From positions 124,001 to 188,000 of the forward strand of contig JBAMDO010000003.1 of NCBI GenBank assembly GCA_037074765.1: a DNA stretch of 64,000 nt, read 5' to 3'. Positions 23,401 to 34,145 of this stretch are shown here, piece after piece (within the stretch, counting starts at the first letter, position 1; each line of letters opens with the position of its first letter). The notes beneath the pieces are model-generated. The model was not told the DNA's origin and ran no database searches. It was given only the letters and a program-made list of their open reading frames with translations. The translations under genes were made by a program, and so were the position numbers. This stretch comes from Mansonella perstans (taxonomy: Eukaryota; Nematoda; Chromadorea; Rhabditida; Onchocercidae).

Positions 23401-25215
23401 TATTTCGTTCGGTTTGGTTAAGACTTCTGAATTAATTTTAATTAGCATGCGTAGAATTACTTGATTCCAAGAAAAAAGGTGAATACTTGATCAATTTTTG
23501 TGTTCATTTACCTCATTAGTATTCACAGTAAAGATTTGACATTCTCAGTAACACGAAAGGTTAATTTTGAAAATGGAAACGAATATATTTACTGAAATCA
23601 TTAAATTTCTCTGTTGTGTTTTCTTGTTATTTTCCAAGATGATGTACCTACTTTATTTTCTGCTTTAATAATCCATTGTTCCTTCATATGCATTGAGAAG
23701 TTGATTCCAGCTCATTGATTTATAAGTTTCAACAATGATTTCAGCAGAATTTCTGGACTAAAATTATTTTGAGAAAAAGCAGCTTGTGATAAGTTACAGA
23801 AATAAGTCATCAATGAATTCTCGATCGGAAACAGATTTAATTTTAGTTGTTTTAAAATTATTTCAGTTATTTTCAAGTCTAGGAAATGAATTAATCATTA
23901 ATTATTCAAGAAGTTTTATACAAAACAGTGGTTTCATTTACATAATTGTTTAACTTTTCCTGCCGCGGAGGCTGCTCTGAGCAACTTCACAACTCAGACT
24001 TCATTTTACTCAAAATTATTTGGAATAAGTCGAAATCGCTGACAGTTTACAAATTAACAAATTGATGAAACGGTGTGCATTTCGTAATGTCTGTATTTTT
24101 AAAGGTAGCATTTTAGATTAAAATATAAACAGATTCAAATATGGCAAAGTTGATAGTGTATCTTGCTATACTCATTTGTTGTTCGGGGCGACAGGACCCA
24201 CAAGAGCAGAGAGCTATCATCGGTATCGAGACCCGTAAGCTTTAAAAATTCAGAGAAGTTCATTCAGAGAACCTAGAAATCAGAATCTTGAATTATGCAA
24301 GTGATAATTTATTATCACAGGGAATTGAAAAAGTTATTTTCTGAAAAGTCATAAAGCAAATCTCTCTAATTCTATCGATTCAATTCAAAAAAGAAATATA
24401 TCACAAACTCTGATATCAATTGCAGAGGGTGCTTCCACAAACCATACAGTTATCACATTATGGGATGATGGCCAAATAATAACGCAAGTAGGAAAATGTA
24501 TGTCTAGACCATTAATGTTGAATAATTGGTTATTTCAAAATTCTAATTTGTCAATTTTTTCTTCCAATCTGAACTTGCAAATTTATTTGTCAACTTTTTC
24601 CAATTACATGCAAAATTGATTATATAATAATTTTTTTTTTGATGGTACGATGTAATTACAACTATGATTGCAGTAACACTGACACATTGTGGTATGGGGA
24701 AAGATGGAAGACTGTCTGTTCTGGAAAAGGATCCGATGTTGTTCGTGAAAAACACTCTTGACTTCATGAAGTAAACTTTAAAGTGATATTATGACAAATG
24801 TAAATGTGTAAGCAATAAAGACTGATGATCTTTTCTGACAGAATGAAAACATCACAGGGCTAATAAGACAAGTTGTTGAGAAAGTTTTAGGAATTACGCT
24901 TTACGTTGAAGTCCATGCTTTATTGCTGGTCAGCAGAGATAGTATTGCCAATTACCACACGTAAGATCAACCATTGGATTGGTTTGCATGTCTTGCAAAA
25001 ATAATTTTGGAAAAATCCGAAAGAACTAGTCGCAAATGAACACATTCATTTGTTCCAATATCTGAACAACTCTCCATTTTAGGTATTCTCTAGTTTGTAT
25101 TGCAGAAGTTGTTTACATTATTCCCATAATTTACGTATTGTCCTTTAATAGATTGAAAATAGGCTACAGTTCGGAGCACTATTGGTTATAGTAATTTAAC
25201 ATAGGTAGTTATAAG
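19734..25215. repeat. Foldback (large inverted repeat) of unit 3
   Basis: Left arm about 19900-21625, right arm about 22905-25215, loop between. The loop has the conserved minus-strand frame at 22183-21938. The left arm lost its outer 1 kb (relic exon plus last exon 3A) by a join near 19950, where tgacaaacaaatttgc runs straight into the sequence found at 11460 in unit 2. The right arm is full length. Confidence 0.88.
24141..24774 (+). CDS. Small secreted protein, copy 3R (three exons, intact)
   Basis: Exons 24141-24234, 24426-24497 and 24674-24774 splice in frame to 88 residues. Signal peptide MAKLIVYLAILICCS is followed by the linker GRQDPQEQR and then AIIGIET, where other copies have IISVM. 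Exon 2 reads GASTNHTVITLWDDGQ. Exon 3 equals that of 1R (EKDP, NTLDFMK). AATAAA is at 24814-24819. Exon borders gtaagc, gtatgt and gcag are kept. Unknown family; secreted by inference. Confidence 0.77.
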
Positions 25216-25984
25216 TATTGGAAGTTTTTGAATAAAAAACTCCGTTGATACGGTCTTTGATTTTAAAAATCCACATACTGCAGTTAAGTTGGATTAACAG
25301 TCGATGGAAGACTATTGCAAAATGCAAGCATTGCAAAAAATTTGATTATCAATTTAGCAGAGGCATTGCATAACCAATCGAAATACAGATCACTGCAGAG
25401 AGATGCTAGGATAAAATGTCAACGGTGACAAAATTTCAACGATTTGCCAGAATAATCTGAGCAACTTTCATCACATTGTAGTCGCACAAATAATTAAAAA
25501 GGAAATCAGTACGTTTATTAAAAATTCGTTTCAAGCATCGCAAAATTATTCATTGACAGAATTAGTTATTTTTCTATAATTTTCGAAAAAACTTGTTGCC
25601 GTTGGACTAAAAAACGCGGAAATTAGACAGACTAAGAATAGCTTCCACTAGTTCCGAAGTATAAAAGCATAGTTTCTATGCCTCAGACCAATCGCTTCGT
25701 TAATTCTTTTTCATACTTAATCAAAATACCTAGAATGTGAACGTTTTTGAGAATATCACAAATATTAATACATCCTAGAAGGTACATGTGCTCAATTTTG
25801 ACTGAAGCGGTTCATGAGTGTAATTGTCTTTTAATCATCCAATCAGACAAATACTTTTTAAATCAATCAAGTGAAGCTTTTTTGCTGTTTTAAGTTTCTG
25901 AATAAAATTTCGTCAGCAATTAAATTGCAAGGATATCAGCGATGAGGAAATAATCTGAGCAATTTCAAAAGCTGGATATATCAT

Positions 25985-26170
25985 TAAAAATTTGATTATC
26001 AATCTAGCAGAGGCATTGCATAACCATCGAAATACAGATCACTGCAGAGAGATAGATGCTAGGATAAAATATCAACGGTGACAAAATTTCAACGGTTTGC
26101 CAGAATAATCTGAGCAATTTCAAAATTGGATATATCAGTTACTTTTAAATAAAGATATTTTCTGCAAAAC
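25985..26170. repeat. Displaced duplicate of the unit spacer
   Basis: The run from attatcaatctagcagaggc to tgccagaataatctgagcaa repeats 25345-25460 with a few changes. It follows a copy of the ggatatcagcgatgaggaaa stretch found at 7221. It marks the ragged right end of the array. Confidence 0.7.
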
Positions 26171-26233
26171 GAGATGATTTAATGATTGGAGTTTCATTTT
26201 TTAATTGCCATTTATATAATTGCCTATCTTTAC

Positions 26234-26430
26234 CTGTCACGCGAAAAGCTTTTAGAGTTGATTTCAGATTTCATTTCACCCAGCGCTGCATGGGTATGGT
26301 TCATTTCAACGAAATCAGCAGGAAAGGTGTAGTAGTGTAAAAGAACATAAATTGAGTCCTTCCAATTTTGATAATTTTTCATCCAAGGGGAATTGTGCAA
26401 GAATTGCAAGAATAGCACAAAAATTATCAA
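26234..26430 (-). pseudogene. Best-preserved copy of the unidentified exon relic
   Basis: The minus-strand frame ends QNWKDSIYVLLHYYTF...VEMNHTHAALGEMKSEINS...FSRD and then the donor gtaaag at 26233. It aligns along its length with the relics at 430-611 and 10622-10803, but is open at the 3' part where they stop. Its position and strand mirror those relics relative to gene 3R, as expected if it once lay in the outer part of the right arm. Protein family not recognised. Confidence 0.55.
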
Positions 26431-27059
26431 CTATTATCAAAAAAAACGGCAGGAATTTTTTGGTTGAAATTGATCACAAATATTAGTCGAGAGATTCTAG
26501 ATGTTTCATGTGCTGGATTTTGATCAAAACTCTTGGCAAAAGAGTAATTGCATTCTAATCAGTTAATTGGCGAGGGCTTTAATTCAGATACTTCATCCAT
26601 AATCTACGAATATAAAACTTTTTGATTTTTGATTTAAACGATAAGAAAAAATGCGCTTATTTGTTATGTGAAAAGGATCACTTTCAGAAGAGATCAACGC
26701 AGAATCTTAAAATTTTTTACGCTTTTTGACTTTGCCATTCTCACTCGAAATTTAAGCTTTTCATGCAGAATGGCTTCCTAACTTTTTTTCCATCCCTTTA
26801 AACTCATTTGCCAGTTCTGTAAAAACGATGTAATAGTACATAAAATCATAAATGAAATTTGGAAAAAAATTCATTCATAAATGTTATTATTCGATCATTG
26901 AACATAAAAAGTTCACAAATTAAGCCATTTTCGAATGAGGCTGAAGTTGAAATAGGATTATATTGATGAAGTAAAATTTATAAAAAATTTCGGTTGTCAT
27001 AAGTTGCGAGATTGGCAGCCTATAGGATGATGATCATTTAATAGAGAAAACGCAAATGG

Positions 27060-27349
27060 AATGATTTATGGTTCGATTATATAGAATTATTGGACTAGAT
27101 AATGTTGGGTGATTGATCATTTCAGAAATTCTAATTTGGTAATCTTTTCTCTCAAACTAAACCTTTCAAATTTATTCGTCAACTTCTTTCAATCAAGTAA
27201 CGACTATCACTAATTACAGCTTGTTGAAGATTGGAAGACTATCTGCTTTAACAGAAGACCCGCTACTTTTTATAATAGATACTTTTCACTTAATTGTTAA
27301 CAGAATGAAAAGGTCATCTTGCTTATATGATAAGTCAGTGAAAAGCTAG
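27060..27349 (+). pseudogene. Diverged relic of the secreted-protein gene (exon 2-3 region)
   Basis: The intron part aaatttattcgtcaacttct (near 27169) is recognisably the family's intron 2. After ctaattacag, a frame reads LLKIGRLSALTEDPLLFIID, matching GKDGRLSVLEKDPMLFVKNT of the intact genes. The frame runs on to a stop at 27347. The following gaatgaaaaggtcatc block matches the family's 3' region. Exon 1 is absent and exon 2 unreadable. It is much older than the array copies. Confidence 0.6.
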
Positions 27350-30300
27350 AACTAGAAAATGCTACAAAAAAAATATAGAGAAAATAGAGTATTTCATAAA
27401 ATTAGCTAAGTTCTTCATAGTATGAATTATGGGCATAAATTTGATTGAAATTGAGTGTGCAATAGAGTATAATATAAAATACTATCTAGGACTTTTTCTA
27501 GCAATCACTTTCCTGCAAAAATTTTGTAATTTGTTGCTTTCTGTTCTTTTGTGCAAAATGTGTTAAAATTATTAGATCATTCAAAATCCTTTGAGGATCT
27601 GAATAAACTTCGATTATAATAAAATTTGTGAATTGAAAAAATATTGGATGAAAAAAAGAATGAATATCCTCAATCGGATTTCATGATGCCATTTGTAAGC
27701 CAAGCTCCGAACGCCTAGAAGTAAATAATAATGGCATTTCTGGAAGCACTTGAAATATCATCTTCTGATTAAATTTTTCAAGATTTTTAAAAATCATAAG
27801 GATGGCACATCTGGAGCATGAAATTATTTGCGACAAAAATCAAATATAAGATATATCCTTTTTGCTTCCTTAAACTTTGTTTCAACAGTAGAATTATCTT
27901 ATTGACTATCAAATCATGGAAAAAAATCAGTGAATCAGTGATCACGAAATGGCTTGAATGCATCTATAATTTATTATAAGGATATACTAGTTCTGTTATC
28001 GAAATATAAAGATCAGTTTTTTTTTAGGCTTTATTTCATTAATATCTCCGTCTTCTTTCTTAATCAAGAAAATGCTTGGAATTCGAGTAGTTTGAGAAAT
28101 TTCAGTCAATCCAAAGATCCTGAATTTGTATATGCTAAAAAAAATTTTAACTCAAGCAATTCCTAATTGGTTAATTAGACGGAAATTTTCTCTAATTAAT
28201 TAAACTTTTTAGGAAACTTTTTGAAGCTTAAGTTTTCCGAAACAAATTTCATTCAGCATCAAAAATGTCAAAGGTTAATTTTGCTAATAGAAGTGAAGAT
28301 TGCTCATTCAATCAAATCTCCTAGTTCTCGATCTTTCATCATCAGTATTTTACTAGGCTTTTAAATTCATTCCATTTTTGTTTCAATGGACAGGAACTTA
28401 ATTTTTCAAAATCTAAGATTGGAACAGGAATGTAATATCAAAAAAAAAACTCTTTTTATATCGGCTTCTGAGTTTCTTAGTTTTAACAGTAATTTTAGTA
28501 AACTTTTTGAAGCCACTTTATTTACTCACAAAATTAGAACTTTCCAAAGTATTTCATCATTTGAATTTCTGTTTTTAAGTGTAGATTATTTGATAAGATA
28601 TTAGAAAATGAATTCATAAATATTATTATCTGAATACTGAATCCAAGGTACCATCCTCTATAGAAAGTACAATATTATTCATTCTGAAATACGTCAAAAT
28701 TACTATTTTTACTCAAAATTACAATTGTATTATCATTAGTGAACATTCATTGTTCTAGATATGATATGGGAAAGATTTTGATAGTAATAATAAATAAAAA
28801 TTCTTGAAAGAATAACTGTTAAAAATTTTTTATGTATTTCGGACAAGAAATAAACTGAACGGAAGTAAAATTATAGCAATAATGTGACAAAAAAATGTTT
28901 ACAAATAAACTTGAAAAGTAAAGAAGTTTTGTTGATAAAAAATTTTACGCGGAACTTTTTTTTAACGAGCCAGAAATTAATTTTGAGTGATTAATGAGCC
29001 AGAAAGTAATTTTCAATGATTATTTATTAGATTTTTGGAAAAGATTAAAAAAAGACGTTTCAAAAAGGACGAAAAAAGTATGTTAATTAGAAATGTTTAT
29101 TATTGCGTTATTTGTATTAATGTTAGTACTACGGAAAAGGTCAAATAAATCAAAATTTATTTGTTATTGAACTTAGTAATATTTCATTATTAGGTTCAAT
29201 AATTTTTACTTAATTGCTTAATTATATCGAAGTCAAGAAAAAGGCATAAGTTAAATTTGTAGTAAACTGCTTTTGAATGACGTAAAATTATATGTGAATG
29301 TTTTGTGAAGTTCTCGTAATTGAAAGTGAAATATTTCCCTTATTATTTTCGAATTCGAATTTGTATGAAGCGCAAAATCAAAAAGCAATCAAATTATTTG
29401 TATTTGAAATTTATTCATTTCATGTTGGAAAAAAATTAAGTTCATCCGTTAATATTTTTTTATGATAGAATTTGTTGAATCATCGCGAGTGTTTTACGCT
29501 AAATTGGAGCAATCTTTCCAAACCGTACGACGGATGATACCGTTGCAAGGATATTCAATTTATGATTTTGATATAATTATTTGATTTAATTATACTTCGT
29601 TCCTGTATTCATATTGCATGCATGAGCTTTTCTAAATTTTATTTACCATCATTTCTGTATTTTAAAATTGCAAAAGAAAGAAAAAAAGTTCATTTATTAA
29701 TATCGTTAACTCATTAAAAAATATCAGATTAATTGAAAGAAACCAATTTTTGAACAAATTTTAGTGTTACTTTAAAAATGTAATCAAAATACTAATTAGT
29801 GTATTGCCATAAAATTAAATGAAGAATGTAATTATAATTTGAACCAGCTCAAAGTGATGAATCATAGGACTGAAATTTTTATGAATTAATCATTCATTTA
29901 ATTCAGTAATTTCAATTAGATCACTTCTTTTTTTTTTTTTTTAACTTAAACTTTCAAAGAAGCAAACAATGAATCATCGTAAGAATTGAAATTGCTCAGT
30001 TTATTGACTTTTCTCGTAAAATTTGTTCGTTCCTCTCTTTCCATCTCTTGTTTACCTTGTTGCATTTGCTATTTCTCTTCAAATTCATTTGAAATAAATG
30101 ACTAGTAATCATTGATTATTGATTGAAATAGTTAAACTTTATCTAGTTTGTTTTAATTTCTTTTTTAAACTATCTAATTGCACTAGTGGCATGAAATATT
30201 TTCCACCAATCATAGCTGCTTGAACTATGCAATTTCATTTCTACTTTACTTTAATCCTTTCATTTCCCTTCGTTTACTTTTTATGCAGTATAATTTCCAT

Positions 30301-31171
30301 GTTTAAAAAAAGTTCACTGCTAATTACTGCTAATTGTCAACTTTTTTTTTTTTTTTGAATAATTAATTCTTCATTCACAACTAGTATTTCACAGCGTATG
30401 CAACAACCAATTTTCATTTATTTTTCCTTCTCTTATCTTTTTTTTTTTAAATCTATGGATACGTTTTGAACATTGAAATAAATCGTCTGTTTCTATCTAT
30501 CGATTATATTGAAAAAATAAATAAAAGTTCATTAAAATATAATATTATGAGATGTTAATCTTCATATCTCAATCAAAACGAAACTTGGTTTTTCGTTTGT
30601 TTGTTTTTTTTTTCCAATCTCCAATTTGTTTCTGTTTTTCATCGTTTAATTTCTAATTTTTTCACTTTTTAAAAGATTTTCACGAAAAAAATTACTCATA
30701 TTTGGCAAAGATTTCTTCTTATTCTTTTCTTGTAATTGGATTCGATTGAAAGTTTTAGATCTTTTAAATTTATAATATAATATGAAATAATAAGATGTGA
30801 AATTTATTACACTGCTATAGCACTACTAATATTGTTTAAGTTTGAAATTATAATTTGAAGTACAATTTCTTTCGAGTAATAATTTGAAGTAATTTTCTTA
30901 CTGTTTCTTTCGAAATTTGAAATTCTTCTTATTTCTATTTAAAATTTACCTTCTTATTATTTTTTTTTACTAATAATATAATTTCTATATTTAATTCCAA
31001 TGCTTTCTTTTTTGCATTTACTATCAACAAACAAAAAATAACAAATGTTAGTGAAAGGGAAGAAAGCAAATGAAATGAATAAATGAATATTAATTATTTT
31101 TATACATTTATATTAGCATTTATATTTCAAGTTAAGATATAAAATAGAAATTTGTGCTTTCTTCCTCTCTG

Positions 31172-31197
31172 TTTTTTTTTTTTTTTTTTTTTTTTTT
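31172..31197. repeat. T26 homopolymer run
   Basis: Uninterrupted run of 26 T. Similar long T runs lie at 39823-39850 and 59202-59223. They could be poly(A) tails of minus-strand retrocopies, but no retrocopied body was seen next to them. Confidence 0.9.
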
Positions 31198-31298
31198 AAT
31201 CATTTTTCATCTTAATTTTCCAAACTGAATGAAATGAACGTCTTTGCATTTGTGTCATTAAATATTTGTACATCACTTTAAAAACTCGTTTTTAAAAA

Positions 31299-31450
31299 TT
31301 TTTCCTTTTTTTCTCTTCCTTTTCCTTACTCTTTTTCTTTTCCTTCTTTTTTTCTTATTCTTCCTCTTTTTCTTCCTTTTTCTTTTCCTTTTTTCTTCTT
31401 CTTTCTCTTCCTTTTCTTCTTTTTCTTTTTATTCCTCCATCTTTTCTTTA
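31299..31450 (+). repeat. Long pyrimidine-only tract
   Basis: About 150 bases of almost pure C/T on the plus strand, with only isolated A interruptions. Could form triplex-type DNA. No coding content. Confidence 0.8.
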
Positions 31451-31943
31451 TTTCTTTTGAACATTTTCAATACTCCGTTTTCATTATTTTTTTTTAAAAA
31501 AGAACTTTTTTACCTTTGCCAAAAATGGCGTTTATTGTACTAAGCAGGATGAGAGAGATATTTTTTGAATGGATAGATAATTTATAATTTTTTTTTTTTT
31601 TTTGCTTAAAAAATTTAATTCTAGAATGCCCTCAAATCAATAATAAATTGCACATCACAAATGAAGCCAAAAATAATTTTTAAAAGATGAAAAAATATAT
31701 TTGAAAACATTAATTTAAACCAAAAGGGTGCAATCTCTTATCTTCATCCATTTATCAAACGTCCACTACCTATCGTGTTGGAATTTCAGATAATGAATGA
31801 AATTGGAAACTTCACTATTTAATCTAAATTCTTTAAAATTTAATACTTTAAATTTCAGCACATAATTTCAAAAATCAATTTGTTGCAACAAAATTTAATT
31901 TAACAAATTATTTCACAAAATGTGTAATCTATAAATTAGTCAT

Positions 31944-32053
31944 AATTGAGGAATTTTAGCAATGTGAATTTCATCGAATGCATCACAAAGATTTGACTAA
32001 TTGAGGAATTTTAGCAATGTGAATTTCATCCAATGCATCACAAAGATTTTTTT
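31944..32053. repeat. 55-base tandem duplication
   Basis: The segment beginning aattgaggaattttagcaat is present twice in direct succession with a 55-base period and one visible substitution (tcatcgaatg/tcatccaatg). Confidence 0.85.
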
Positions 32054-33426
32054 TTCAATATTTTTGCAGCAAATAAAAGTACGACTAGACTGAAAATCAA
32101 TCATTGATTATTAAATATTAGTACAAATTTATTAAAATACGACTTTTTTCTAATAAAATTAAACTTTCAAAATTGAAAAAAAAAACAGTGTAATAAATTT
32201 ATAAAATTCAAATTTAGAAATTTAAAGAAAAAAACTTTGTTTGTTGAATTTTGAAACTAGCCTTTTCTCAACCGTTCTCTTATTTCATTCCTCTCACTGT
32301 AATAAAGTTAAATTTAATTGAATATTTAGTAAAAAGGATAATAAAATTGATTTTGAAAAAATCATTTAAGTATAGCATCATAAAGAAAATTTCCAATTAT
32401 TCGGGACAATTTCCTAAACGACAAAACTTTGAAATTATAATTTAAATCGGAAATTAATGCCATTCAAATTTCTGGAATGAATGAATAAATTTAACAATAA
32501 ATCATATTTAAAAAAGATTTTTATTAAAAAGTTTTTGCTTTGAAAAAACTACATTAGATTGAAATTGTATAATTTGTAAGCACTTTTTAAATCAAATCTT
32601 CTTCTGTTAGCAATTTTCAATTCCTAATCGTTGATTGTTTGATTCTAATTAACAAAACTATCAGACATTTGGTATTTATTTCGGTAAAATTTTACATTGA
32701 ATGTTAATTAAAGGCTTCTTTTTTTGTGTGATTCAGTATTTAATTACAAATAAATCACTAAAAATTACTAAGCCTAAAACTGATGAGAAAGCGGAAAATG
32801 TTTGAAATGATTTTTATGTGTAATTCTGGAATCTGTTTAAAAGGTTGAAAAAATGATTTTTTTTTCCCTTTCTTTTAGTATTTACACAAATTTCAATCGA
32901 AATTTTCTTTTTGTAACAATTTTGAAGTTTTTTTTCGTTCGAAATTTTCAAGCAGAAGTAGAAAATGTTTTGCTTGATTTGATTGATTTTTCTCGAAAAT
33001 TTGAAATCTTTCATATGTTTTAACCTATTTTTCGATGGCGAAAAGGCACTGAATAGTAGATTAGAAAGAATAAAAAATGATAAGGTCACCACCATTTTTC
33101 TTGCGCTATTGGGATTGTTAAAAATTGCTTCACGATTACCTTTCATTTAATTTTAAATTTCTTGAAGTTTCCTAAAATGAGTCATCGCAAAAGTTTGCAG
33201 TACTGAATCTATTATTACTTATGAAAATGGCAATCTATTGTACGGCATTTTTTACATCGTAACGCATCAATTTGGAAATCGAATTCTATTTAGTAATATT
33301 TTCAACTGATAATCATTTTTAATAATATTTTTAAGCTTAAAACGCTAGCTAATCCTTTATGCTTCTTTTTGAGCAATTAAATTTTGTCATTTCAGTAGCA
33401 AAATTTTAATTTTTGTTGACATTCTT

Positions 33427-34018
33427 TGTCGTGAACTTCATGCGAGAGATCGATGGTTAGCTGAGATTCTCCAACGTTTACACCAGGGATGTTGTGTTGA
33501 ATTGAATTGATTGTGTCGTTGGATTGAGTTTGTGTGATTGGATTGAGTTGCGGGAACACCTCAAACTTGGGTAATTAAACCTTTATTAAAATTATTAACA
33601 AACGCGAACGTGATTAAAGACATTAACAAACGCTGATGTAGATATTTAATGTAGAATGAAAAAATCAAATAAGGACAGAAGTGAGTAATTGAATGAAGAA
33701 ACAGATGAGTCCTCAGTTGGAGGATTGACAATCTATATATAGTAGTAGAAAAGAAGGGAATAATGACTTCATACAATGATCATAAGGTCAAATGATAAAG
33801 GAGGGAATTCATTTATAGTGGACTATAGGTGATGTACAACAGCGGCATTTTTGAAGCGATACGGTAACAGAATAGGAATTACATGTATACAAAAGAATGT
33901 AACTTTAAGTCACAACAAGACATAGGAATTAATTGAATGCTTCATAATGTCATTAACGTTTATCTACAATTTGAATTATCGATTCATTGACGGTTTTGCG
34001 ATTTGATCGTTCGCGATA
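33427..34018 (-). mobile_element. Solo LTR (diverged) upstream of bag-1
   Basis: Same family as the LTR at 56213-56756. Read on the minus strand it has a TATA-like box (ctatatatag region near 33735), AATAAA at 33587-33582, then the shared block acccaagtttgaggtgttcc. The ends are tgtcgtg...cgcgata; one end base appears mutated from the family's cgcgaca. The flanking 5 bases are ttctt and ttttt, an imperfect target duplication. No internal retrotransposon genes. It ends 127 bases before the first ATG assigned to bag-1. Confidence 0.6.
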
Positions 34019-34145
34019 TTTTTAATAGCGATTTTTAATTTTTAGAAATTTTCATATTATTTGATTGGTAAATTTATCAAAATCAGCTGATCATTTCTTC
34101 AACGCTGAGCAAAACGGATATATCAGTCATTCTCATCAACTAGGA

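Larger units (their letters stand above)
1..25960. repeat. Tandem array of three palindrome-containing units
   Basis: The same long sequence starts at 1, 10198 and 19734 (each with gattgtgtagaaatcgagtt), giving periods of 10197 and 9536 bases. Unit 3 stays collinear with the others until about 25960, then diverges. The unit order is: spare last exon of the secreted gene, unidentified exon relic, left-arm gene (-), loop, right-arm gene (+), spacer, CHK1 relics. Copies differ by scattered substitutions and small indels, which argues against an assembly duplicate. The window begins inside the first unit, so the array may extend to the left. Confidence 0.93.
27350..33426. other. Gene-poor AT-rich stretch
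   Basis: No gene or RNA gene could be supported. Near 28150-28340 two short blocks (gttaattagacggaaattttc and tcaaaggttaattttgctaa) look like very old traces of the right-arm sequence. The rest is homopolymer-rich DNA, with the 55-base duplication and pyrimidine tract listed separately. Confidence 0.5.
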
